Positions 36,386 through 49,341 of a DNA stretch of 64,000 nucleotides are shown one piece after another. The stretch's first letter is position 1, and each line of letters begins with the position of its first letter. The DNA is taken from NCBI GenBank assembly GCA_001949185.1, contig BDGG01000004.1, positions 2,288,278-2,352,277 of the forward strand, in the 5' to 3' direction. This stretch comes from Ramazzottius varieornatus (lineage: Eukaryota; Tardigrada; Eutardigrada; Parachela; Ramazzottiidae). A program made the translations under genes and the position numbers. The notes under the pieces were generated by a model. The model was not told the origin of the DNA and made no database searches. It saw nothing but the letters and a program-made list of their open reading frames with translations.

Positions 36386-37276
36386 ATGAGTCTGACGTTG
36401 CGGAAGGCTCTCACCACACAGCTACCTCGGTTGATCTCCCTCAATGCTACCAATGGTAATTCTGGAGGACTCTTTTCGATACTTTACGTGCCATCGCGGA
36501 CAAACTTCACTCCGCCGCGCAAGTCTCCGAACCTTAGGAGAGGAAATTCAAGGGTTTTGTATCAAGACATCCCTCGTATCCCTGGCGTTACGTGCGCCAT
36601 CGACAGTAATTTGAGCATTCAGCCTGAGGAAAACACGAAATCTCTTTCAAATGGGGTGATCACCGAGTTTGTCAATAGAAATCCTAGGAACCTGGAGATG
36701 ATGAATCTTGCACGGAAGCGATCAGGTTGGGGGCTAGAAGCAGACCGCAAGGATTATCATTACAAGTATGTCAACTACCGGTTGATCATATTATATGCAC
36801 CATAACCTTATTCGTTCATTTTTCTGTAGGATCAGTTTTCAGAAGAACGCTAAACATACTACGGGAAACGTTGTTCACAGCAGCGGACGAACTGTGGTGT
36901 CCGCTTCCACTTCGGAGTACGGCATCTCGAAGTTTCTATACAGGAACACAGATTTAAGTGCAGCGGAAAACATTGGAAGAGTATTAGCGCGACGTATGTT
37001 GGAAACTGGTATAGTTTCTGCTTATTGCGACTTCACGAAAGAAGAGAGGGAAGGAACCCGGGTACGCTTTTTACATACAGACGTACAGTATAACTTAAAC
37101 AGACTGTGTCTTCACATGGAATAGTGGAAATCGAAACGTTCCATAAAACCAGTGTTTTCTTACAGGTGTCGATCTTCCTGAAAGGTCTGAGTGATTCAGG
37201 CATACAGCTGGAGGAGAAACGCCCGATTGTAGCGAACAATCCGTTTGCTAGCACCAGAGAAGAAAGGATACACTAA
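36386..37276 (+). CDS. MRPL18: Mitochondrial large-subunit ribosomal protein uL18m
   Basis: Exons 36386-36765, 36830-37061 and 37166-37276 (TAA) join in frame, 240 residues. The start ATG opens an Arg/Thr-rich, acid-free N-terminus (MSLTLRKALTTQLPRL), a typical mitochondrial targeting peptide. The conserved body follows: [20 protein letters not shown] ([20 protein letters not shown] in human MRPL18), RTVVSASTSEYGISKFLY, and ENIGRVLARRMLETGI. uL18m sits in the central protuberance of the mitoribosome and is linked to 5S rRNA or its structural replacement; that is family knowledge. The protein is longer than human MRPL18 (180 aa), mainly at the N-terminus. Its stop codon is 34 bp from that of ACTR5 on the other strand, so the two 3' UTRs must overlap. 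Confidence 0.95.
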
Positions 37277-37310
37277 CATCAGAAACACGGAGTGTTCGAA
37301 ATTATTTTCG

Positions 37311-40055
37311 TTAGAGTTTTGGAGGAACGATGTGGTCGTTTGAAAGACTGTGCTGCTTGAAGTAAGCTCCTCCGTGCTCCAGATAATCTTTCCGGCTTAA
37401 GAATCCTTCTTGGAGTGATGTTTTGCGTGCCCAGTGGGCGGCGCCCGACCACGCGTCAAAGCTTGGGTTTGCTATAAAAGACAAAAACAGAAAACTGATT
37501 TGTAAAATCTGTCGTCATTATCTGCTTCCGGCTGGCTGAGACTTCGGACGGCGAGAGCTTTGACCGCTAATGACATACCAGCAACGGATAAGCGGAAGGA
37601 ACTTTCGAAAGGAAGACAGCTGCCCAGTTCTTCCCGTATCCTGTCATCTATGCCAGGTAGATTAGCAGGTCCACCAGTTACGACTACGTTCATCGCAAGC
37701 TTCTTTTGGATGTCTTCGGGATACTCGCGCAGCATATACTCTATGGTCTCTATCACACCCATCTGATCTATGCCGACCAGCGAGGGCTGGAATACTATTT
37801 CTGGAACCCTGTAGTATAAGAACAGCACCACTTTAATGTATAAAGGTTTCGACACTACCGAGTACCGCAGGTGATAACAAAACTTGGATGCCTTAAGAGA
37901 ATATGATTATTATTTCTTACCGAAATCGTTCGACACCGACTTCTAGTCTGTAGTATTCAGGAGACTTTGGCAGGGAACCCGAGAGTAACGCTTGGGACTT
38001 CTCGAACTCCTGACGGAAGACCGGGTCGTACTTCAACAGCAATCCATCTATCTCGTCAAGTTGAATCTTCTCGTCTTCGGAATCAGACTCGCCGGCTTCC
38101 CTGTTCTGCAAAACAGTACTACTCCATGTACAACAGTACGTAAGATGTATTACTCCTTCAGTTATCCGCGGATTGAAAAGCATCAACACGATGAGACTTA
38201 CGATTTCCCTGTAGACTAGCCAGTCTTCATCATTCATGCCGAAAGTGTCTTCCTTGCTGACTTTCTTGCCTGTTTTACCGCTCGCGAGCTGAGTTAAGAT
38301 CTTCATGCGCTGTTGAGAAGCATAGCTCCTCCTTTTTCCAAGATCGCTTTTCCGTTGCTTTCTCACGGCTCTTTGTTCTTGCAACCTTTGTCGCTGATCT
38401 TTGAGGGTCGTCACCCAGCTCTTCACTACATTAGGATCCAAGGCTTCCGCTGTGCTCTCTTTTGGTACTTCAATGGCTTTCCTTTCCAGTCGTTCTTTGG
38501 TTCGGCTGATGGTGGACGTCAAGGCTTGTATTTCGTTCTGCAACGCATCAACAGAGCGCACATTAAGAGCCTTCATTTCGTCTTTCGTTGCTTTTTGGCC
38601 TTTGGCGTCGACCGTTTCCCTCAAAGCCGTCAGCTTTTCCAGTCTTTCTTCATCCTGTTTTAGCTTTTCCAAGTATCGCTTCCGGTTCATGTCCCGAAGC
38701 CGCTGGGCGTTTTCTTCTCTGCGTGCTTCTATCTCTTCTGGTGTTGCCGTCGGTCCGGACGGCTACAAAACCCATGTCAAGTTGCCCCCATATATGCTAC
38801 AGTATATGCTACAGTATATGATACACTCAGCTTCTAATCATGAGCTAAACATACCGCTTGAAACGGAAGTTGGAAAAATATCGCGGTGTTTTTGTAATGG
38901 CTTCTGTTCCGCCATGTTGCAAGCTCCTGTGTGAAGTTCTTCGCGTAGTAGCAGTATCCGTGGACAATTTCCTGTAAGAAAAACCAGCAACCGTTCACTG
39001 AAACTGTCGTACATGACTAATCAGATGAAGACCTGGAGTTATTCAAGCCGACAACTACCTCCATCCTTGTGATGGTAATGTTCGGAGCATGGACAGGGTA
39101 CTTCAGCTGGAGCAACCGTTGAAGGTAGAGAGTCATATTCAATCCTCCGAGATCGATACGGCGAGAATGAGCAAGATCCATTTTGCCGTTCAGGACGGGA
39201 ATAATATGTGTGCTGACATTTCCCAAGGAAATGATAAGGCCGTCGGGACAACCTGAAAATATAAGGCGTTGAAAATATTCCCGCAGCGCTCTAAGGAAAC
39301 CCATCATGAATACTTTTATCCATGAGTTTGTAGTACGCAAACATGCCGTCAACTCCGTACGCAACATGCGGAAATGCGTAGCATTCAAACAGCATTTCGT
39401 TCATCTCTGCAACCATAGAGAATTACACGATTGGTTCTCGAGTACTGGACTCAAGGAGCAGATTTACGTCTTTCAAGTACGCACGTTTGCGAGAGAATGC
39501 AACGTTAAGAAGCGGTTCCGTGACGACCACCGGCATATTCAAGCTGGTCTCGTCAGCCAAGCCCATGTTAGCAAGCGCGTAGTCGAAAAGGACTTCCTGA
39601 TAGCCATACTGCACCACAACATTAGCGTCGAACGGCGATCGAAGCATCCACCGCACAGTTTCTATCTGCCCGAGATCATTTCCGATAAGAATCGGCTCTC
39701 TGTCCTGTGACGAATAATGGCACTTTCATTAGAGTACAAGTAAAAGATCATAACGGTTCCAGTGTAAGATCGTAGTACCCCTTTGCGTCCTTTCTGCTTC
39801 GCTAGTAGGCTGTAAAAACTGTGGCTGGGTTGAGAATTCACAGACCATCCGACGCGACAGTGCCATGAGCCTGCAAGCAAGCCGAGACACGTCGGTAAAC
39901 GTCCAAGAATGGCAATTTTGGATGGTAGTTTTACCGTTGTCTATAACGAGACACGGATTCTGGCTTCTCGATTGTTCCGTGAATGGTACAATCCGTAAAG
40001 GAATCAGCGTCTCGTCCCGAAACTCTATGATGCTGTCCCTTCTACCGTCTGCCAT
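37311..40055 (-). CDS. ACTR5: Actin-related protein 5 (INO80 complex subunit)
   Basis: Ten minus-strand exons keep frame from ATG 40055 to TAA 37311, 657 residues: 40055-39935, 39870-39779, 39704-39485, 39406-39314, 39252-39059, 38971-38855, 38762-38202, 38105-37921, 37808-37579 and 37471-37311. Landmarks in order are LVIDNGSWHCRVGW (actin phosphate-1 loop, ARP5 form), VRWMLRSPFDANV, SRKQMNEMLFECYAFPHVAY, DGLIISLGNVSTHIIPVL, IDLGGLNMTLYLQRLLQLK, a charged coiled-coil insertion of ~250 residues specific to ARP5, VPEIVFQPSLVGIDQMG, VVVTGGPANLPGIDDR and NPSFDAWSGAAHWAR. The length and insertion fit ARP5 (human 607). With IES6, ARP5 couples INO80 ATPase activity to nucleosome sliding in the nucleus. 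All parts are intact. Convergent with MRPL18. Confidence 0.97.
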
Positions 40056-41434
40056 ATCAACTGCTGAAGTGTGATCCTGCAACACGTGCAATCGAACAAT
40101 CATCAGATCGACTGTAATTAGTGAAGTCCGGCCACTGTCCAGCATGCGATACTATCCAATTGTATAGGCCGGAAAGACGGAGACATCGATGCAAATTACG
40201 TTCTATCGTTCGGCCAGCTTCTTCCTAACGGTAGACCTACTCGTAAGCTTCATCCTCAGCGACGTGCTCCCATTCTTATAAAAGCGAGGTCTCAGAACGT
40301 TGAAGTGAAAGGAAAAGTATAAAATCGAACAAAATGCGAGAAGGAACTACCTTTTCTGCACCAAAGGTCAAAAGTAATTAGCGGGATTGCGTTTTTGTAA
40401 AAGTTCAGAGCGCCATTGGGGCTGCCTGCCAAAAAGTTGTACGGAGTTCAAGAATCAAAGCATGACATAAATGGTACAGTACATTCGTCCACTTCACTTC
40501 CTCCCAAACAGAATCGTCGTGGAGGTGTAAGGTCAGCTTGGTCAGGGTGAAAGCCCACGGGCAGTTTTTCTTTCATGCTGGGGTCATTCGGATTAAGTTG
40601 GTTTTGCAATACAGTATTGTAATCGCTTAACTTACCTGTTTTGGAAAAGTGTATTGTTCCCGAAGCTGATTCCCGGATATGTGAACGATAGCGACACGAG
40701 GGGACACCAAATTTTCGGAGGAAGAACGGAAGGTTGTAAATCTTGGGAGCGGTGGGTCAGACACTTGGATCCTTGTGTGGGACGGTTTGCCAACTTCATC
40801 ATTGTTCTTCGGTTGTCACGCTTATCTCCTTCGTTCGCTTGTGTGCACTGCCCAGTGGTTATCTGCCTGTGTCGTAACTCTCGTCTGCAGACTTCGGTGA
40901 CCATGAACGATAAGCCTGACCGTGAATGAAAACCTCCTTACATGTAGAACACCACTACCTTCACGTATATGTGTATATACAGTGCCCTATTTCATATGAG
41001 CTGATCTCCAAGTTGTCTGTCTGGCGGGATAAGATCTCCATCGCTTGCGTTCTGAAAGCTTCGTAACCTGGCGTGACTGGGTTAGAGTCGTGTTGAAGGC
41101 AGAGTTTGTTCATCGTGGATGAGCATATGGTGCTTACGTCGATTTGAACTCGCATCAGTAATGTTTTACTGTGTTACTGATTACTAATTGGATGTTGTTT
41201 CAGAGCATGGATGTCTGATCTTCGTGGCTGCAGCACGCAAGTCTCTCGGTCAATGAAATGACGAAAGTGTCGAAGAACATGCGATAAGGTGACGAACTAT
41301 ATCGATTGATGAAGTCTTACATATAATTATGTCGAAATACGCAAAAGTTGAAGTTGTCGCACTCCGTTGATTTAGGGTCGCGCTTGATTGAGCTGACCGG
41401 ATAGTTTGACTTAAAGTTCCAAACAGAGGAGAGA
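40056..41434. other. Divergent intergenic region between ACTR5 and ZYG11/ZER1
   Basis: The two genes are transcribed away from each other, so both promoters should lie here. Overlapping open frames at 40632-40929 exist on both strands and match no family. No mobile element was recognised. Confidence 0.45.
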
Positions 41435-44400
41435 ATGGAGGGATCACGGTTGACTCTAGAGCACCGTATTGTACCGTTCCAAGAATGGAAGACCAACTCT
41501 CCACCAACGTTACTCGAAAGCGCCTGCATCTCTTTCCTCAAGAATCTTCAGCACTTCTGCGAAGCTCGAAACGGGATACTGTACATGAAGCCCGAAGTGC
41601 AGATTCCCATCGGCACCAGCGACATCCTTCTCGAGAAGTACTCGCAGATGCGCCACCTGGTCGACCTCTCGCGTTTCAGTGACATTAAGCGCAACGCAGA
41701 AGCCGAAGATGACGTTTTCATTACCATCTTCTTCAACCCTCTCCCTGACACCAAACAAACCCGATTGAAACGAGCTCGGCTGGAAGATCTGAAGTTGACA
41801 GCCGACGTGGTGGCTTCCCTTATTCAACACCATCCCGACCTGGAAGAGCTGAATGTGAACGTCAGTGATCCGCACGGCGTGGTGGTCGAAGCCATATCTA
41901 GTTTGAGGTCGCGGTTGACGAAGCTGAATTTCTACAACTTTCAAAACATCTTCGGGGAAGAGATGGCGCGGTACTTCCGCACGGATGATTCGGGTGTGAT
42001 TTCGCATTATAAAACCAGACAATATGTGATTGACACACCGAAACTGCTATCGCTGGGCGTCAAGAGAAAGACGGCGCATACTTCGGGGTTGTTCAGCACG
42101 CTGATTAAGCCCATGACGCAGCTGCAACATTTGGACTTGTCACAGAGTGTTGTCGATAACTTTTCTTTCCTTATTGGTTCCCTGCAGAAAACGCTCTCCT
42201 CCCTGTGTCTTTATGGAGTCAAGATCACCAACGCCGATTTTCAGACTGTCGCGACGCTGAAAAGGCTGAAGTAATTAACGTGATAATAAAATGAAGTTCA
42301 AACTAAAATACTGCAGAATCAAAAACGGAAGATTCGAGTAGAAACTGCTAATGACATTGGCCATTTTGATTGCAGGTTTTTGGACGTTTCGCAAACGGAG
42401 ATTGTGACAGACCACAGTCCTTCATGTCTCCGCCTTCTGAGCGACAGTCTTCCGGAGCTGGAGTACCTCGATATATCCTATACCTGTCTATGTGATCCTA
42501 TTACAGGAGCGAACTTGTAAGTGTCGTTCGTCGTTCCGGTTGTATTGGATTTCTAGCTGAGAATTCGATGGTTTTCGTAGGTCTGATCCTAAGATGCAAG
42601 GGATTGTGCCCAGTTCCATCGAAGGTCTACGCGGAAGGCAGCGCCCTTTGCAGTTCCTGGGGCTGTTCCAGTGTCGTAATGGTGCTTGTCAGTGGAGTTC
42701 TATCCCTGCTCTTCGGGTACGACGTTTCACCCTCGTTATTCAGAGTGCCTTTGAGAAGAGCTTTGAGTTGCTTTGCAGGTTTCCGGTGACGCGAACGAGA
42801 CCCAGATCATCACTAGTCTAGAGATCTACATGTTCCGAGCAAGGTACCTCCACAAAGCCCTGAATGACGCCTATAGGCTTCTGAGATACGAGAACTGCGG
42901 CAACCCTCACCTGATTCTCAAGGTGAGCTATACAAACCGCCATGTAATCTGACTTTGGAATGAGCGTGGGTTTGCATTCTCACTCGAATCTTGTTCTACG
43001 CAGCTAATACTGGACGCCATGTTCATGTATCCCAAATCCATGCGAATACAGATCGCCGGAAGTGCAGCTCTGTTCTACGTCGTACGTCACTCTGGATCCT
43101 CTGTCCTTTGACTTTTCACTGTGTGGTAACAGCTTTTGATTCCATCTTACTGCTTTTTTCTGTGTAGGTCCGAAACGACGGGCAGTCGAAGATCGGAAAG
43201 ATGGACCCGTACATGAGAAGGCTCGTAATACGAGCAATCGTAACGGCCATGGGAAACAATCTGAACGAGCAAACTGTAAGCGCACAGACCGTTGCTGGCT
43301 ACGGTTTGGTCACAGTTTTTCTCCCTTGCAGATGTTGCGGAACGGGTGTCTGACTCTCTGTCAGTTCCACATCCCGAACGAAGTGATGTTCATCTACAAG
43401 GACGTGGTGACGGTCTTGTTGAAGATGCTTCGGCTGGCCGCTCTGGACGAGTTCCTTCTTCGGATAGGCGTATTGCTACTGAATAGCTTGGCGTGTCAGG
43501 TCGAGAACGAGCATAAGATGATGGTGGGAGAGATGAAAGCGGTGGAGACCATGATCGACATAATCGGTAAGGATCGTATCTTTCGGGGGTGATGGCTTTG
43601 ATATTACGGTGTATCAGTTTGTATTTTGAAATCGTGCTATCTTTTGCAGAGGCTCGCTTACGTGATACAAACTGTGATGAAGTGATGGAAGTTTCCTGGA
43701 GTATGATGTGGAACGTCACGGATGAAACACCCAGAAACTGCGAGGTTTGTCAGAGCGCTGTCGCTTTCGTTAGTTTGTAGCTTTACATTATTCTTTCGCT
43801 CTTCAGCGCTTTCTGGACAGGAACGGGATGAATTTGTTCCAGCGATGCCTCACGGTAAGTCCGAAAACATTTGTAGTCTGCACGTATCTATCCTGTATGT
43901 ATGAGATTCTTGTAATTTTGTCGTAGACCTTCCCAGACAAGGGAGAACTTTTGCGCAACATGATGGGTCTCCTCGGCAATGTAGCCGAAGTTCAGGCTCT
44001 CCGGTGCAAACTGATGGTGGCGCAGTATATCAAAGTGTTCAGGTATGTACCGAAATTTTGATAGTAGCGATCCTCACGTTGTGCGATCAGCATGGATTCC
44101 TTTCCTGCAGTAATCTTCTGGACAGTACCAGTGACGGAATAGAAGTCAGCTACAACGCTTGCGGTGGTAAGAAATTACGATAGAACCAAGTTCTGTTTTT
44201 CAGTCTCACTTTAACCCCATTGCTTCGCCATTGTCCTTGTCCTTGTTCGAGACAAGATCGTGATCTTTCTGTGTGGCTTTGCAGTTCTGGCACACATCTG
44301 CGCAGATGGTCCCGACACGTGGACTGTTGAATCTCCTAGCTGGGATGAGATACAGAGCAAGATGATTCACGCGATCAATCGCTGGGCTCTTCGCTCTAAA

Positions 44401-45044
44401 AGGAACATCAACTACCGGTACGTGTACTGAACCATTTTGCAGCAACTTTGTTGTCTGGATGGAGTTCCGACGTTGAGCATGTTTGCAGGAGCTTTGAGCC
44501 CATCCTCAGGCTGATTCCCGGTTCCAAATCGCACGCTTCTCAACACTGGGCTTGCTGGGCCTTAGCGAACCTCACAAGAGTGTATCGTAAGCAGCCTCAA
44601 TTAACAGAAAGTATTCCGGGTGCAACTGTAAAAATTTTTCTTCTGTTCTTCAGCTGATAAATACTGTCCTCTGCTGGAGAAGGAGAAAGGACTGGAACGC
44701 CTAAAACCCGTCATCGAAGATGACGATCCAGCCAGATGGGATACGAAGAGGCTCATCTCAAGAGTGTTGCTTCATCATGCCCGGTTCGTCAAGACTTACA
44801 TTAAATACTAATTTGTTTGCTTTCTGACTCGAAGTAGCGCGTTGCAATGAGCTTCGTCGGATTTTCAGGTTCATGGACAGAATCCCAGTTGAAAGTTGGT
44901 CCGACGAGGATATGGACGTCAGGTATGTCCAAAGTCTGGAGAATCAGATTCCCATAGTTATACTACCCCGACAGCGGGAATTTCACGGAACGAAACTTTC
45001 CTGATTGTAGTGATGTCGACCTGGAGATGGACGGAGAATTATAG
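41435..45044 (+). CDS. ZYG11/ZER1 family substrate receptor of CUL2 ubiquitin ligase
   Basis: Sixteen exons join in frame from ATG 41435 to TAG 45044, 813 residues: 41435-42270, 42376-42516, 42581-42716, 42779-42922, 43004-43081, 43168-43275, 43332-43566, 43650-43744, 43807-43854, 43927-44042, 44111-44166, 44285-44417, 44489-44586, 44654-44783, 44869-44922 and 45011-45044. The N-terminus has a VHL-box-like segment (PPTLLESACISFLKNL). Leucine-rich repeats follow (HPDLEELNVNVSD, LQHLDLSQS, LEYLDISYT). After the block VSGDANETQIITSLEIY (ZYG11B: VTGEADESQIIEAL), armadillo-like helices fill the C-terminal half, with VSWSMMWNVTDETPRNC and SQHWACWALANLTRVY. ZYG11 and ZER1 recognise N-terminal glycine degrons through this ARM domain and hand substrates to CUL2-elongin. 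I cannot decide between the two paralogues. The C-terminal tail is acidic. Confidence 0.93.
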
Positions 45045-48000
45045 CTTTGCCGAATAGCTCACACTAACGGGGAATACCGGTCGAGCGAACTTGATCTGCT
45101 TTGGGGGAACGGCGGGATTTTTGTGTCTACGTACTACTGTATATCGATATCCTTTCAAACTTATCTGCATGATTTGCGGAAAGCTGGTCAGAGTATAGAC
45201 TGGTCTCAGTTTTCCTTCTTCGCAAATCAACTAAGATTTCTGGTGTTGAAATAGTCTACTTTTGCTTACTTGACATACAGACAGAGGTTTTAATTTGAAA
45301 GTTTAATTTTGATCTACAGCACTTGTAGGCAGTAACCGATATCGCGTCTTTGTGTATAGCTTTTATCGAACAGATCTATTTTAATTTGACGATTAACTTC
45401 CCCACTATAATAAATGGCTACTGATTCTAAAATTGAACCTTAGTACAAAATTACTACAAGAAAGTTTTCAACTTAACACATGTTTTACAGAAATAGCGAC
45501 CACTGCGTACTTTGATTTCACCATTCGAAACATCTAAGTTTCAAATTACGAGTAGTAATAATACGTAAAATTATCAAAAGTATCATAGGTCGAGCGTCAT
45601 GCAATGGAGCGAATCACATCGAGAATTAATTTACACCGAGGGAGTAAAAACTATACAATCGGAGCACGGTAACCTTAATGACGGAAACGTAGTAGCCTTC
45701 CTGATGTGGTGTCCGACCTACAAGAGGAAAACACCCATGAAAATTACAGCTGTAGACTCAGAAAATGACCAAAAAGATTTAGAAACTTACACAAGGACGA
45801 GATCGTTGCCGATGACATCATGGATAGTGTAGTGCATGCCTAAACAACGTTTCGGCAAACCGCGTTTGATGAGCTCCTGGAAAAACAAGAAGAATTTGTT
45901 AGTTCACACCCCGGATTACTTCCGAAAGAAGGCAGTAGGTCTGCTGGAAGCGCTTACAGATTCTAGGACACTGGAGTACTTGGCCTTCTTCACCATTGTC
46001 AGGACCTTTTCTCGTCCACTCAAAAAGGTCTTCATGAACTGGCCTGCTCCAGGAAAGGATAACCACCAAGTGCCAACTTCTCGTACGATTAGAACACCAA
46101 CAAGGACCAAAGACCTGCACAGGCAAAAGACGCGATTGAGTCTACCGTAAATGTGAAGCGAAAATCTTTGTGCGCAGATGTTACTATGTTAGTGGCCTTA
46201 GGATCTTACTGTATATCCTCGTCCGTGAAAGCACGATCCTTCTTGAGGTCGTTCGTCGATATCGATATGTCGAAATTATCCACAAAATCCAAAAAGCGTT
46301 CTGCAATCGAACAGGTACTGTAACACACTGTAGTATCAGGTTATTTAGATGTCACGAGGTTTAACCCTCAACTTTGGTTACTGTGAGGTCGTTTCTCGTT
46401 CGTCCACCTTCACGGACGAACACAATGGACGTGACGTCATGTTGTTCCACATGTCTGCCACTTCGGGAGTCCACTGGAAAAGCCTGTCTTACCTATGATT
46501 AAAGGATTCTTGAGATGATCTCGGGCATACCCTCTCTGAAAGAAGGACCACGTAGGGGACACAAGTCAACGAAGACTTAATCTAGTCCTCACAAAACGAA
46601 GATTCGTGCAGCAAATGCTCTAACTTCGTTATCAGACATGAGCTAAATCAACATCTTCGTTCTTACCACGTGTTCTCTAAAGCTGTCCTGTTTGACCAGA
46701 GCCAGCTCATCTCCCGTAAAACCAAGCTTGATACATCGAATTTCCTTCCTGCTCCGCATAGCGTTCACTTCTCTGTCAATCTCAGTCCTCGTTTTTTGTG
46801 GTAGACAGCTGCAGCAAGAGACGGACAAAATTACATACTTACTTCGAGAGCTAGCTCTGATTATGCGTCGACCCTAAGGGGAAACCAAAATACCTGTAGA
46901 GCTGATGTCTAAAGACCACAGGCGGAAACATATAGCTAAATCTGTCAGTGGGAAAGGTCCGGTAAAGCTGATCCAAGGAAGACCTCACGGTATGAGCTTC
47001 TATGTAGAGCAGAAAACAAGGGTTATCTTCTTATTACTTAATCACACAGTTCAATCAAGTCATCTTGAAAGGCTGCACCTTCGCGAACAGTACGTTGACG
47101 CTTGATTCTGTAATCCCCCGCTGATGTACTTTCCGAAGGTTCCGTTTCTGAACGACATTTCCCTCTTGCTAACTTGTCCCAAAGCTCTGGCTCCATCGTC
47201 GCAATGAAGGGAGGATTCGAGTGACTTTGATCCAAACTCACGACTTCTTCTGGCTTTCCACCAGAAGTGCCTGTGCCAGCAGTGCCCGGAGCAGTGATAA
47301 ATAGTCGAGGTCACAGGAAGGGAACAACTCCAGAGTGCATACGCAAAACTGAATCCAGAGGTTGATACTTGCCTTGTTTAGTTCAGTAAGTCGGATTAGC
47401 AGAGTGGTCAGCCAATCAGATCAGGCGATGGAGGCGGACCTGAACGCACTGTGCTATGCAAATTCCTGATCGGTGCTTAGCGCGTACAGCCCACTAACTT
47501 AAGCCCTGTTCAGTAAAAAGTGGTTAGTGGCCTAGTCATATTCCACCGTGGGCATTGACAACTATGCAGCAGCCATGATGCTACCTCAATCCGTAAAATT
47601 TACCTGTCCTCTACCTTACGGCATCTTTTGACGTTTTCCAACTAGCAAGTTTTGAATTTCTACCTCGCAGTCCCGGTCTCACTGAAGAATTTCTTTTTCC
47701 TTGTTGTCACGATCGTTTCATCAACCCGGCCATAGTAGACAACTCGTGCATGAAACACAGAACCATAGCTAACTAGAAAACCAGCTCGAAATTCGACCCC
47801 GCGTTGAAAAAAACGTAGCTAGCAAATTTGGACACGATTCGCAAGCGGAAATCGAAAGACAAAAGCGCTTTCTTTTCCAATGCAGAATATAGCGTCAAGA
47901 CTACAACTGAAACTGCAGTGTACAAAATACCCCAGTCTGCGATTAAAACTACAGTTAAACCTACCGTTGATGTCAGCTTACTGGACGTGCGCGGTGAGCT

Positions 48001-49341
48001 ACGGTTGACGGTGCCGTTAACTGTGGCTTTGTAAGAGCTGCTCATTTATACGACTGTAGGTTTGACTGTAGCGTTGGCTAGTTTCTTTATTTGCTATAAA
48101 CCGTAGCTATTAACTTTAGTGTTGTTTCTGCAGCCTATAGTAGTTCGGCTTCTCACACTCTGATTTTACCTGCAGCTTTGTGTACACAGCTTTAACTGCC
48201 TCTTCAACTGCTGGTTCGCGACTGCCGTTGTACGTACGTTGCACAGCGCTAATCCGAGCCTGGCATTACGGTTCGCAACCTCTACGAGTTTACTGTAGCT
48301 GGTGGGCGGAGTCTGATTGCTGTGCTGATTCAAAACAGTAAACTAAACCAGGCAAGTATCAACCTCTCTAATGAGTCCATCCAAAGTTTAAACTCACAGT
48401 CACAGACGGTTTCTGTATGTAATGACAGTGATGTCAGGTAAGATGCTAAGGATACAAACGAGAGACTGCCTTTACCACTGTCATGTCATATCATGTTACG
48501 TAGTGTTCCGTCAATGTAGAGTAGGGAATTGGATCGCGCGGCAGGTCCACGCGGAAGTGGGCGGTGGTTACCGCCCGCTTCCGCCCTGGAATCTACTGAA
48601 ATTCTTACCGCTTGGACTCGCTTAGTATTTGATGTGACTATTTTCCGCCCGCCCCGCGTCGATGATAATTGCGATAAATGTTTAAAAGTAAACCTTGTTG
48701 CGTCACATTGCGAACAATCTATATGATAGGCAACCACAGGAAACTGTTGTCGTACGTACAGTTGGGTTTGTTTGTACTGTAACATTCATGAGTTGAGTGT
48801 CATAAACGCAATTTCGGCAATGTATTCCTTAAATTCGTTGCTTCTGAATTCAGACTCGTTTACCTTGCCCGAAGTACCGCTCACTTCCGCTTTGGCGTCG
48901 GCATTAAAGGTTTACCGCCTGCGTTCGCCTTGAGATTACCAAAATTTATTCGGCACAGTCCAGCGCGGACAAGAAAATTTTGTGAAATTCTGGTTTCCGC
49001 CAAGGAAAAGTTGAGCGGTTCCCTACTCTATCCGTCATCCAGCGAATCCATAGCGCTGTTGTTTTGGTTTTCAGTTCGTCAGTTTTCTAACTATAAATTT
49101 TAATCGTGGAATTTTTCTGTTCTAGTCCAGCGCTCATACCTCGCTGCTCTTCTCCAGCAATACCTCATCTCTGGAGGCTTCTATATGTGCCAAAACTCCT
49201 ACCTATGTCAAAGGCAACGTTACGAAACTGACGGTGTAGAGAGACCCATCAGGAGCACAGTTCGCTTTCAGATCTCAGAAGTCTGTGATCTCCTATATTC
49301 GTCTGAGTTCTCGGACCTCGAGGCTCGATACTTTTAGAACC
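45045..49341. other. Gene-poor 4.3-kb stretch with decayed repeats
   Basis: No conserved reading frame was found. Frames such as 45599-45832 and 45836-46150 have no recognisable domain and no splice support. About 47860-48190 contains many degenerate copies of an ACAGTTAAACC / GGTTTGACTGTAG-type word in both orientations. A TA-flanked element lies at 48519-49028. The right end should hold the FIBP promoter. Confidence 0.4.
48519..49028. mobile_element. 510-bp TA-flanked element, short inverted repeats, GC-rich palindromes
   Basis: Both ends read GAGTAGGGAA inward, and TA lies outside each. Beyond these 10 bp the ends differ. Inside, GCGGAAGTGGGCGGT and ACCGCCCGCTTCCGC form a near-perfect 15-bp hairpin with a 4-bp loop at about 48550-48583, and CTTCCGC and ACCGCC words recur through the element. 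No coding capacity. The short terminal repeat is the weak point of the call. Confidence 0.6.

Noticed and set aside
38790-38825. Short tandem repeat TATATGCTACAG in an ACTR5 intron
   Set aside because: Only two to three imperfect units; common microsatellite-like sequence.
41510-42022. 170-codon minus-strand open frame
   Set aside because: Exact antisense of the first ZYG11/ZER1 exon, which has strong family similarity.
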